In this document: in pieces, positions 17,564 to 24,987 of the stretch
Position numbering within the stretch: position 1 is the stretch's first letter
How the letters are laid out: the number at the start of each line of letters is the position of its first letter
Source of the DNA: Spongorhabdus nitratireducens
GTDB lineage: Bacteria; Pseudomonadota; Gammaproteobacteria; Pseudomonadales; Endozoicomonadaceae
Direction of reading: 5' to 3'
DNA length: 64,000 bases
Assembly: GCA_947387575.1 (NCBI GenBank)
Contig: CANDOC010000001.1
Span: forward strand, 558,001-622,000
Position numbers and translations under genes: made by a program
Notes under the pieces: generated by a model
Databases searched by the model: none
Told to the model about the DNA's origin: nothing
The model's input: the letters and a program-made list of their open reading frames with translations, nothing else

Positions 17564-18064
17564 ATGATAACTGAAGAACTCTATAAACAGGCTTTAGGCT
17601 CTTTTCCTGCCGGTGTGACCGTTGTTTCTGCCTATGACGACGAGGGTCAGGTCACCGGTCTGACTGCCAGCGCGTTCAGCGCCCTGTCCATGGAACCGGC
17701 ACTGGTGCTGGTGTGTCCCAATTACACCTCGGATACCTATCCGGTACTGAGCAAGGGCCAGCGTTTCGCCATCAATATTCTGGCGGCTGACCAGCAGGGT
17801 CCGGCCTTTGCCTTCGCCAAAAAAGGTGCTGCCAAGGCAGAAGCCATCAGTGGTATAGAAATTACCCGGGGTGAGTTTGATACGCCGGTGATTAAAGGCG
17901 CTGTTGCGGTACTGGAATGCAGTCTGTGGAATGAATATGAAGGGGGCGACCACGCCATTCTGATCGGCAAGATCGAGCATATTCATCTGGAAAGCGACAG
18001 TAACCCCATGGTGTACTGCCGTGGACAGTTGTCGGCCTGGGCAGCGGAAGAAAGCTGTCAGTAA
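17564..18064 (+). CDS. tgnA: Flavin reductase, reductase partner of the monooxygenase
   Basis: 166 residues, flavin reductase-like domain. Seen: ALGSFPAGVTVVSAYDDEGQVTGLTASAFSALSMEPALVLVC at the N-terminus, FAINILAADQQGPAFAFAKKG, and GGDHAILIGKIEHI with the conserved DH near the C-terminus. These features match FMN reductases of HpaC/RutF type, which use NADH to reduce free flavin for a luciferase-like partner. It begins 9 bases after the aldehyde dehydrogenase stop and is the only reductase in the operon. Confidence 0.82.
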   Translation: MITEELYKQALGSFPAGVTVVSAYDDEGQVTGLTASAFSALSMEPALVLVCPNYTSDTYPVLSKGQRFAINILAADQQGPAFAFAKKGAAKAEAISGIEITRGEFDTPVIKGAVAVLECSLWNEYEGGDHAILIGKIEHIHLESDSNPMVYCRGQLSAWAAEESCQ

Positions 18065-18117
18065 CCGTGCTGCCACAGTAACCGCTCTGCCACAACTGCA
18101 AGCCAGGGAGTAACACC

Positions 18118-19554
18118 ATGCAACTGTTTCGACAGCAGGCCTATATCAACGGCGAATGGCTGGACAGCCCGTCAGGTCAGGTTCAATCCATCTATGATCC
18201 GGCTACGGGTGAGCCTGTCGGTTCGGTGCCATTACTGGGTGCCGAAGAAACCCGACAGTGTATTGCCAGTGCAGAAGCTGCTCGCCATGCCTGGGCCGAC
18301 AAAACCGCGGCTGAACGCAGTAAGGTACTGCTACGCTGGCATCAGCTTATGCTGGACCATGCGGATCAGCTGGCAGAAATCCTGACCCGGGAACAGGGCA
18401 AGCCGGTAGCCGAAGCCCGGGGCGAAATTCTCTACGCCGCCAGCTACCTGGAATGGTTTGCGGAAGAAGCCAAGCGCACTTACGGTGATATTATTCCGTC
18501 CCATAAAGCCAATGCCCGGTTGATGGTTATTCGGCAACCGGTGGGTACTGTCGCCGCGATTACTCCCTGGAACTTCCCGGCGGCGATGATTACCCGCAAG
18601 TGTGCGCCGGCACTGGCCGCCGGTTGTTCCTTTATCGTTAAACCGGCACCGGAAACCCCTTTCTCTGCCCTGGCGCTGGCCGCACTGGCTGAAGAAGCCG
18701 GACTGCCGGCCGGTTTGTTCAATGTTATCACCGGTGATGCGGTTGCTATCGGTAATGAACTGACCAGCAGTAAACTGGTGCGCAAACTGAGCTTTACCGG
18801 TTCAACCCCTATCGGCAAACTGCTGGCACGGCAGTGTGCAGATACCATGAAAAAGGTATCGATGGAGCTGGGCGGCAATGCGCCCTTTATCGTCTTCGAT
18901 GATGCTGATATCGATGCGGCAATCGAAGGTGCATTGATCTCCAAGTTCCGTAATGCTGGCCAAACTTGCGTTTGCACCAACCGGTTTCTGGTTCAGGACG
19001 GTGTCTACGATCAGTTTGTCGACAAGCTGACAGCGGCTGTAAACCAGCTGCAGGTTGGTAATGGGTTTCAGAACGGGGTTGAAATCGGCCCGCTGATCAA
19101 CCAGGGTGCGGTCAACAAAGTTGAGGATCATCTGGCCGATGCGCTGGATCGGGGCGCAGCAGTGACCACCGGTGGCGAACGACACCAGGCTGGCAAACTG
19201 TTCTTCAAGCCAACAGTTATCCGTGATGCAACCACGGCAATGAAAATTGCCCGGGAAGAAACTTTTGGCCCGCTGGCACCGGTTTTCCGCTTCAGCACCG
19301 AGCAGGAAGTGATCGAACTGGCCAATGATACCGATGCCGGATTGGCCGCTTACCTGTATACCCGCGATATTGGCCGCGCCTGGCGGGTCGGTGAAAAGCT
19401 GGAATACGGCATGGTCGGCATTAATGAAGGTCTGGTTTCCACCGCCGTTGCACCGTTTGGCGGGGTAAAAGAGTCCGGCTACGGGCGTGAAGGCTCACGC
19501 TACGGTATGGACGACTACCTCGAAATCAAATATATGATGATGGGCGGTCTCTGA
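18118..19554 (+). CDS. tgnE: NAD(P)-dependent succinate-semialdehyde dehydrogenase
   Basis: 478 residues, close to GabD. Motifs: TPWNFPAAMITRKCAPALAAGCSFIVKPA (about residues 144-172), FTGSTPIGKLL near 225, ELGGNAPFIVFDDAD, GQTCVCTNR with catalytic Cys284, and KESGYGREGSRYGMDDYLEIKYM at the C-terminus, which is typical of SSADHs. It would convert succinate semialdehyde released by the hydrolase to succinate for the TCA cycle. The CVC motif carries the second Cys seen in redox-regulated SSADHs. Confidence 0.87.
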   Translation: MQLFRQQAYINGEWLDSPSGQVQSIYDPATGEPVGSVPLLGAEETRQCIASAEAARHAWADKTAAERSKVLLRWHQLMLDHADQLAEILTREQGKPVAEARGEILYAASYLEWFAEEAKRTYGDIIPSHKANARLMVIRQPVGTVAAITPWNFPAAMITRKCAPALAAGCSFIVKPAPETPFSALALAALAEEAGLPAGLFNVITGDAVAIGNELTSSKLVRKLSFTGSTPIGKLLARQCADTMKKVSMELGGNAPFIVFDDADIDAAIEGALISKFRNAGQTCVCTNRFLVQDGVYDQFVDKLTAAVNQLQVGNGFQNGVEIGPLINQGAVNKVEDHLADALDRGAAVTTGGERHQAGKLFFKPTVIRDATTAMKIAREETFGPLAPVFRFSTEQEVIELANDTDAGLAAYLYTRDIGRAWRVGEKLEYGMVGINEGLVSTAVAPFGGVKESGYGREGSRYGMDDYLEIKYMMMGGL

Positions 19555-19667
19555 CGGTTTACTATCAGGCAGCCCCGGTCGTATATTGTGGCCGGGGTGA
19601 TGTCATGACAAGAATGACGCGATAACAACTCTAGAATAACAGCGCGAAAATAACAAAAGGTAGCAGC

Positions 19668-20051
19668 GTGGCTTCTGAAAAATTCGAACAGGGTCTTGAG
19701 ATCCGCAAACAGGTACTGGGTGAAGAGTACGTTAACAACAGTATTGAAAATGCGGATGACTTCACCATGCCGCTGCAGGAGCTGGTGACCGAATACTGCT
19801 GGGGCACCGTGTGGAAGCGGGAAGGTCTTGACCTGAAAAGCCGCAGCATGATCAATCTGGCAATGATTACCGCCCTCAACCGCCCCCATGAACTCAAGCT
19901 GCATATCCGTGGGGCACTGAATAACGGCTTGAGCCGTAATGAAATTCGGGAAGTTTTACTGCAAACTGCGATATACTGTGGCGTTCCGGCTGCCATCGAT
20001 AGTTTCAGGGTAGCCCGCGTCGTCTTTGAAGAAGAAGACGCTAAGGAATAG
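19668..20051 (+). CDS. Carboxymuconolactone decarboxylase-family protein
   Basis: 127 residues with a GTG start preceded by AAAGGTAG. It matches gamma-carboxymuconolactone decarboxylases of PcaC type: LVTEYCWGTVWKREGLDLKSRSMINLAMITALNRPHELKLHIRGALNNG, then EIREVLLQTAIYCGVPAAIDSFRVA. The conserved His and Glu of the PcaC active region are retained. The trigonelline pathway has a decarboxylation step that is attributed to the hydrolase alone, so the role of this protein here is open: an assistant, a paralogous lactone enzyme or a catalyst for a variant substrate. Confidence 0.82.
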   Translation: MASEKFEQGLEIRKQVLGEEYVNNSIENADDFTMPLQELVTEYCWGTVWKREGLDLKSRSMINLAMITALNRPHELKLHIRGALNNGLSRNEIREVLLQTAIYCGVPAAIDSFRVARVVFEEEDAKE

Positions 20052-20119
20052 ACAGCCAACCCGGGCAGGTGAGCGCCGCCTGCCGTTGAATGTTGTGAAC
20101 AAAGGGAGCGCTTTCGTTT

Positions 20120-20902
20120 ATGGATACAATAATGCAACGCCGCCCGCTCGGGGGCGATGTAAAGATAGAGAGAGCCTCGGTAACCCTGCGCGAGAAGGTT
20201 CTCACCACTCTCCGTAATGCCATTATGAACTTCCAGTTCCTGCCAGGCGACCGGTTGGTCGAGCGGGATCTGTGTGATCTGTTGGGTGTCAGTCGTACCT
20301 CTGTGCGGGAAGCATTGCGGCATCTGGAATCCGAAGGTCTGCTGGAATACGTTGATGGCAAGGGCCCGCGAGTCGCCATTATTACCATGGCCGACGCCCG
20401 CGAGATCTACGAACTGCGCTGTTCGCTCGAGTGCATGATTGTCGAGCTGTTCACCCTGCGCGCCAATGATGAGCAGGTACTGGAACTGGAGTTTGCCCTG
20501 AAAAAACTCCATGCCCGGCTGGATGCCGGTGAACTGATTCCGATTCTGGATGCGGTCACCGCTTTCTACGAAGTGCTGTTTAATGGCTGTGGCAACCGCA
20601 CCGCCTGTGACCTGCTGCGTCGGCTGCAGGCCCGGATCAGTTTCCTTCGAGCTACGTCCCTGTCCAGAAACAACCGCTCCAAGTTCAGCAGTGCTGAAAT
20701 GAGCGATATTGTCGAAGCGATCAAGTCGCGGGATATTCAGAAAGCACACGACAGCTGCCTGAATCATGTGCGCAAGGCGGCCAGTGTGGCAATGGAAGTA
20801 CTGGCGAGTCAGGAAGGGGGTGATGCCACTGCCCCGTCAAAACCGGCATCCGGCGATATATATTCACCCTTACCACTGGGCAGTGGTTTGCTGGAAAGCT
20901 GA
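20120..20902 (+). CDS. GntR-family (FCD) regulator of the catabolic cluster
   Basis: 260 residues. The N-terminal winged helix is typical of GntR/FadR-type proteins: LREKVLTTLRNAIMNFQFLPGDRLVERDLCDLLGVSRTSVREALRHLESEGLLEY (about residues 21-75). The rest is an all-helical FCD effector domain (EIYELRCSLECMIVEL; HDSCLNHVRKA). FCD regulators usually repress until the pathway substrate binds. The three ATGGTATACCAT palindromes in this cluster fit its expected operator. None lies directly before this gene, which is read as part of the monooxygenase transcript. Confidence 0.9.
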   Translation: MDTIMQRRPLGGDVKIERASVTLREKVLTTLRNAIMNFQFLPGDRLVERDLCDLLGVSRTSVREALRHLESEGLLEYVDGKGPRVAIITMADAREIYELRCSLECMIVELFTLRANDEQVLELEFALKKLHARLDAGELIPILDAVTAFYEVLFNGCGNRTACDLLRRLQARISFLRATSLSRNNRSKFSSAEMSDIVEAIKSRDIQKAHDSCLNHVRKAASVAMEVLASQEGGDATAPSKPASGDIYSPLPLGSGLLES

Positions 20903-20970
20903 AAACAGCGCCAGAGAGAAGCTATTTGAAGCGGTGGCTCCCCACCACCGCACCGGAATAAGAGATAATA

Positions 20971-21525
20971 ATGAAATACTGTTCTGAGTGTGGCAGTTCC
21001 CGCCTGGAACGCCGCTTACAGGGGCATGATACCCACTATAGAATGTTCTGTGGTGAGTGTGACAAAGTCTTTTATCATAACCCCAAAATGATTGCCGGCT
21101 GCATTGTCGAGCACGAAGGAAAATTCCTGATGTGTCAGCGTGCAATCAACCCTCGTCCCGGCTCCTGGACCCTGCCTGCCGGTTTTATGGAATGTGGTGA
21201 AACCGTTGAAGAGGCCGCCGTACGGGAAGTCTGGGAAGAAACCGGCGCCCGGGTGGAAATTGTCGCCCCCTACTCGCTGTTCAGCGTGCCCCAGATTGAT
21301 GAAGTCTACATTATGTTCCGCGCCAGACTGCTGGAGTTTACCGACCAGCCGGGCCCGGAAACTGCCGAAGCCAGACTGCTGGCACCGGAAGAGATCCCCT
21401 GGGAGAATATTTTCTACCCGGCGATCAAGGATATCCTGCAGCGTTATATCGCCGAGTACAACAAGAGCTCATTCGGTATGTATCTGGGATGCTCGCAGGA
21501 AGGTACCGTGCATTTCGCGCACTGA
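20971..21525 (+). CDS. Zinc-ribbon NUDIX hydrolase, FAD pyrophosphatase-like
   Basis: 184 residues. An N-terminal zinc ribbon (CSECGSS ... CGECDK) precedes the NUDIX box GFMECGETVEEAAVREVWEETGA (about residues 70-92), which shows the G-x5-E-x7-R-E-x-x-E-E pattern. Segments FYHNPKMIAGCIVEHEGKF and PRPGSWTLPAGF are very like those of the plant NUDIX protein AtNUDX23, an FAD pyrophosphatase (recalled from knowledge, not searched). If so it would split FAD into FMN and AMP. That would serve the FMN-using monooxygenase pair upstream and complement ribB opposite. Confidence 0.8.
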   Translation: MKYCSECGSSRLERRLQGHDTHYRMFCGECDKVFYHNPKMIAGCIVEHEGKFLMCQRAINPRPGSWTLPAGFMECGETVEEAAVREVWEETGARVEIVAPYSLFSVPQIDEVYIMFRARLLEFTDQPGPETAEARLLAPEEIPWENIFYPAIKDILQRYIAEYNKSSFGMYLGCSQEGTVHFAH

Positions 21526-21541
21526 TTACTTTGAATTATAA

Positions 21542-21573
21542 AGACAGGCACAGCAGGATGGCTCTGCCTGTCT
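21542..21573. terminator. Bidirectional terminator between converging NUDIX and ribB genes
   Basis: A perfect 9-bp stem agacaggca / tgcctgtct with a 14-base loop, placed between the two convergent stops. The minus-strand side is T-rich (TTTATAATTC). Confidence 0.7.
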
Positions 21574-21579
21574 GCCACC

Positions 21580-22707
21580 TCAGGCTATGCAGGCTGTTTC
21601 TGCTTCTAAAGACTCTGTAAACGGCACTGTCTCTACGACTTCGATACCGTAACCTTCCAGCCCGGTAAACTTCCAGTTCGGCCCCATATGACGGATACGG
21701 TTAACTCCCAGATCCTGCAAAATCTGGGCTCCGGTGCCGACCTCGGCAAACACCATTTTCCTGACTTCTTTCTGCTGACTCAGTTGCGGTGCCCGCTGTA
21801 ACAGGCTGGCAGCAGTATCGGTATTGCCCAGCGCAATCACCACTCCCCGGCCCTCTTTTGCGACCTCTTCCAGTGCCGCCCACAGGCTCCAGTTGCGGGG
21901 GCCATTGTATTCGGCACCGATCAGATCACGCAGTGGGTCAATCACATGGACCCGGGTCAGTACCGGTGTATCTTCGGTCAGATCGCCCATCGACAGTGCA
22001 ATATGCACCGTATCATCAAGCTTGTCCTGATAGGTGGTCATGGTAAAGCGACCATGGCAAGTATCCAGCTGCTGTTCGCCGGTATGGGTTACCGTGCTTT
22101 CAGTTGCCAGCCGGTACTGGATCAGGTCTGCAATCGAGCCAATCTTTAGCTCATGCTGTTGGGCAAATTTTTCCAGATCCGGTCGTCTGGCCATTGTTCC
22201 ATCGTCGTTCATAATTTCGACAATCACTGCAGACGGACGAAAACCGGCCAGTGCTGCCAGATCACAGCCGGCTTCAGTATGACCGGCACGTGTCAGTACA
22301 CCACCATTGCGGGCTTTCAGAGGAAAAATATGACCCGGCTGCACCAGATCTTCCGGTCTGGCATCCGTAGCGATTGCTGCACGGATGGTTTCAGCCCGAT
22401 CGGCCGCAGAAATACCGGTGGTGACATTGTTGGCACCATCAATCGATACGGTGAAGGCAGTACCGTAGGCACAGCCATTATCCGGCACCATCAGAGGCAG
22501 TTTTAACTGATTACAGATGGACTCATCCAGGGTGAGGCAGACCAGCCCGCGGGCGTGGGTTGCCATAAAGTTAATTGCTTCAGGGGTGACAGCCTCTGCC
22601 GCCATCACCAGATCCCCTTCATTCTCCCGGTCTTCATCATCGACCAGAATCACCATTCGGCCGGCCTGAATATCACTGATGATTTCTTTACTGCTGTTGA
22701 ATTTCAT
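21580..22707 (-). CDS. ribB: 3,4-dihydroxy-2-butanone-4-phosphate synthase with degenerate GTP cyclohydrolase II domain
   Basis: 375 residues from the ATG at 22707; a GTG 9 bases upstream is the alternative. The N-terminal DHBP synthase domain is intact: [33 protein letters not shown]-type [13 protein letters not shown] segment and [13 protein letters not shown] (about residues 20-165). The C-terminal half has the GTP cyclohydrolase II fold ([19 protein letters not shown]) but lacks the Cys-rich zinc motif, so only the ribulose-5-phosphate branch of riboflavin synthesis is expected. It diverges from the DUF1330 gene with operator 2 between them. Confidence 0.88.
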   Translation of the reverse strand: MKFNSSKEIISDIQAGRMVILVDDEDRENEGDLVMAAEAVTPEAINFMATHARGLVCLTLDESICNQLKLPLMVPDNGCAYGTAFTVSIDGANNVTTGISAADRAETIRAAIATDARPEDLVQPGHIFPLKARNGGVLTRAGHTEAGCDLAALAGFRPSAVIVEIMNDDGTMARRPDLEKFAQQHELKIGSIADLIQYRLATESTVTHTGEQQLDTCHGRFTMTTYQDKLDDTVHIALSMGDLTEDTPVLTRVHVIDPLRDLIGAEYNGPRNWSLWAALEEVAKEGRGVVIALGNTDTAASLLQRAPQLSQQKEVRKMVFAEVGTGAQILQDLGVNRIRHMGPNWKFTGLEGYGIEVVETVPFTESLEAETACIA

Positions 22708-22802
22708 CTGAATCACGTCGTCTTGTTTTAGTTATGTCTTATTTTTTCAACCTTTCCGGATCGAATGACGCTGGAGATCATACGAACATGGGATTATGAT
22801 AA

Positions 22803-22816
22803 TATGGTATACCATA
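22803..22816. promoter_or_regulatory. GntR-type operator 2 (ribB / DUF1330 gap)
   Basis: The 14-bp palindrome TATGGTATACCATA shares the 12-base core of operators 1 and 3. It is 19 bases from the DUF1330 ATG and about 95 bases from ribB. A TATGAT hexamer at 22795-22800 could be the -10 of the DUF1330 promoter, so the site would lie at its start point. Confidence 0.8.
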
Positions 22817-22834
22817 AGACAATAAGTAGAAAAT

Positions 22835-23134
22835 ATGAAAGGTTACTGGATTGCCTTTGTTGATATTCATGATGCACAGGGATATCAGCACTATCTTGAT
22901 GCCGCCCCACAGGTGCTGGCCCGCTACGGCGCCCGTATGCTTGCCAGAGGCAGTGAAAACATAACCCCGCTGGAAGGTTTTGATTCTCAACCCGACCGTA
23001 TGGTGGTGCTTGAATTCGACAGCTATCAGAAGGCGCTGGACTGCTATCACTCGGATGAATATCAAGCTGCGTGCAAGCTGCGCCAGGGTGCGGCTACTGC
23101 CCGGGTAGCGATTATGGAAGGACTGCCGGGCTGA
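22835..23134 (+). CDS. DUF1330 family protein
   Basis: 99 residues, the normal length for DUF1330. Seen: MKGYWIAFVDIHDAQGYQHYLDAAPQVLARYGARMLARG, then RMVVLEFDSYQKALDCYHSDEYQAACKLR. These are ferredoxin-like dimeric alpha-beta proteins related to antibiotic-biosynthesis monooxygenases; no reaction is established. The operator just upstream places it in the catabolic regulon, perhaps acting on an unstable pathway intermediate. The ribosome site is weak (AAGTAGAAA). Confidence 0.88.
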   Translation: MKGYWIAFVDIHDAQGYQHYLDAAPQVLARYGARMLARGSENITPLEGFDSQPDRMVVLEFDSYQKALDCYHSDEYQAACKLRQGAATARVAIMEGLPG

Positions 23135-23200
23135 TAACGCCCCTGACCTTTACGGAATGAATTTACCTGCGATCATTGCCAAGCGTGTTTATGTCCGACA

Positions 23201-23220
23201 TATTATGGTATACCATAATA
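23201..23220. promoter_or_regulatory. GntR-type operator 3 (upstream of BCCT)
   Basis: A perfect 20-bp palindrome TATTATGGTATACCATAATA, about 80 bases before the transporter ATG. It is the most symmetric of the three copies and thus the likely reference site for the regulator. Confidence 0.85.
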
Positions 23221-23302
23221 CCGTCGTTGACTGAAATGTCCTCAAAACATAAAAACAACAACGATTTGGTGTCTTAGAAAAACAACAAGAGGGAGCACAG
23301 AG

Positions 23303-24916
23303 ATGCAACCCAGCAAGATGTTGGCCCGTTCCGGGCTATTAAGTGGTATACATCCCGGTATGGGGATAGCTTCGAAGGCCATGATTCTGGCTTTCGTGCT
23401 GTTCACCGTGCTGAATGTAGACCTGGCAAACGGTATCTACACCGATATCAAGAACTGGATTCAGAGCACGCTTAACTGGTACTACATCACTGTCGTCAGT
23501 GTAGTGTTGTTCTTTTCAGTATGGGTCGCGCTGAGCCGGTTTGGCCGGATTAAACTCGGGGCCGATGATGAAAAGCCGGAATTCTCCTTCTTTACCTGGT
23601 TCGCCATGCTGTTCAGCTGTGCTATCGGGGTGGGTATTCTGTTCTGGAGTATTGCCGAGCCGATCGCTCACTATCAGGGCAATCCGTTTATGGAGATGGC
23701 CGGGGTTGAAACCGGTACCGCCGAAGCGGCCCAGATTGCACTGCGTATTTCCCTGTTCCACTGGGGACTTCATGGCTGGGCAATCTATATTATCGTTGGT
23801 CTGATTCTGGCTTACTTCGCCTATCGTCGCGGTCTGCCGCTGACCGTCAGATCCGGCCTGTATCCGATCTTTGGTGATCGTATCTATGGCCCGATGGGAC
23901 ATGCGGTCGATCTGCTGGCTATTTTCAGTACCCTGTTCGGCACAGCTACAACCCTGGGTCTGGGTGTTGCCCAGATGAATGCCGGGTTGAATTACCTGTT
24001 TGGTATCGAGATATCGACAACAACCCAGATTATCCTGATTGCGGTGATCTCCATTGTCGGTACCCTGTCGGCTGTTTCCGGGGTAGAAAAAGGCATTCGC
24101 CTGCTGAGCGTCTGGAATATCCGTATCAGTGTGATTCTGATTGGTTTCTTCCTGCTGGCTGGACCCACCGTGTTCCTGCTGGGGCTGTTTGTGACCAGTA
24201 TCGGTGACTATATGTGGAATCTGATTCCCATGGGTTTCTGGACTGATCCCAACTCCGAGCGTGGCTGGCAGGGTTGGTGGACCATCTTCTATTGGGGATG
24301 GTGGCTGTCTTGGGGCCCGATGGTAGGTATGTTTATCGCCCGTATCTCCCGTGGTCGTACCATTCGTCAGTTCCTGCTCAGTGCATTGATTATTCCGCCG
24401 CTGGCCGGCTTCCTGTGGATCACCATCTTCGGTGGTACCGCCCTGCATATCGAACTGTACGGTAATGGCGGCATTATTGAGGCGGTTAAAAATGATATGA
24501 CACTGGCCCTGTACCAGACCATTGAAGCTCTGGGTGTTGAATCACTCACGGTACCGATGGCAGCGCTGGCCACACTGATGATTATCACCTGGTTTGTGAC
24601 CTCTGCTGATTCCGGCACCCTGGTTATCTGCACCGTGCTGTCTATGGGCGACAAAAACCCGCCACGCCGGTTCCGAATCTTCTGGGGCCTGACCCTGGGT
24701 ATAGCTGCGGCGGCACTGTTACTGGTAGGTGGTCTGCAAGCCTTGCAAACAGCAACCATTGCAGCTGCGCTACCCTTCTCGGTCGTACTGCTGATTATGT
24801 GTGTAGCGCTGGTCAAAGGCCTGCAGGATGAAGAGGAAGGGGTTAAATACAACGCAGAGGATAAAGTTGAGGAACAGGATTCAGTGATGAAGAATCCAAA
24901 AGTTTCCGAAGCCTGA
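23303..24916 (+). CDS. BCCT-family betaine transporter
   Basis: 537 residues with about twelve hydrophobic helices, as expected for BCCT. Family segments are visible: FSCAIGVGILFWSIAEPIAHY (about residues 108-128), HWGLHGWAIYIIVGLILAYFAYRRGLP (about 152-178), and the core motif YWGWWLSWGPMVGMFIARISRGRT (about 329-352). BCCT proteins import quaternary ammonium compounds such as glycine betaine, carnitine and DMSP, coupled to Na+ or H+. Trigonelline is a pyridinium betaine, so this is the natural uptake system for the pathway. The C-terminal tail is acidic (DEEEGVKYNAEDKVEEQD). A GAGGGAG ribosome site precedes the ATG. Confidence 0.93.
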   Translation: MQPSKMLARSGLLSGIHPGMGIASKAMILAFVLFTVLNVDLANGIYTDIKNWIQSTLNWYYITVVSVVLFFSVWVALSRFGRIKLGADDEKPEFSFFTWFAMLFSCAIGVGILFWSIAEPIAHYQGNPFMEMAGVETGTAEAAQIALRISLFHWGLHGWAIYIIVGLILAYFAYRRGLPLTVRSGLYPIFGDRIYGPMGHAVDLLAIFSTLFGTATTLGLGVAQMNAGLNYLFGIEISTTTQIILIAVISIVGTLSAVSGVEKGIRLLSVWNIRISVILIGFFLLAGPTVFLLGLFVTSIGDYMWNLIPMGFWTDPNSERGWQGWWTIFYWGWWLSWGPMVGMFIARISRGRTIRQFLLSALIIPPLAGFLWITIFGGTALHIELYGNGGIIEAVKNDMTLALYQTIEALGVESLTVPMAALATLMIITWFVTSADSGTLVICTVLSMGDKNPPRRFRIFWGLTLGIAAAALLLVGGLQALQTATIAAALPFSVVLLIMCVALVKGLQDEEEGVKYNAEDKVEEQDSVMKNPKVSEA

Positions 24917-24942
24917 GTCTAATCCTTCTGTAATAGCCCTTT

Positions 24943-24974
24943 TATTTCGTGCGTCGCCCCGGGCGCACGAAATA
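24943..24974. terminator. Bidirectional terminator between BCCT and DUF4132 genes
   Basis: An 11-bp perfect stem tatttcgtgcg / cgcacgaaata. It lies between two convergent genes; the A/T-rich outer stem can supply the T tract in both directions. Confidence 0.8.
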
Positions 24975-24987
24975 TCCAGCTGATGAC

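Noticed and set aside
19631-20767. 378-codon minus-strand frame across CMD and GntR genes
   Set aside because: Antisense to two recognised genes, with no family features of its own.
23516-24448. 310-codon minus-strand frame within the BCCT gene
   Set aside because: It is antisense to a well-supported transporter and is rich in Gln, Thr and Asp as expected from the antisense of a membrane protein gene.
10131-24916. Pyrimidine (Rut-type) degradation as an explanation
   Set aside because: A RutA-like oxygenase, hydrolase and RutF-like reductase would be compatible, but there is no RutB/RutC homologue or nucleobase permease, while two aldehyde dehydrogenases including an SSADH and a BCCT betaine transporter fit trigonelline better.
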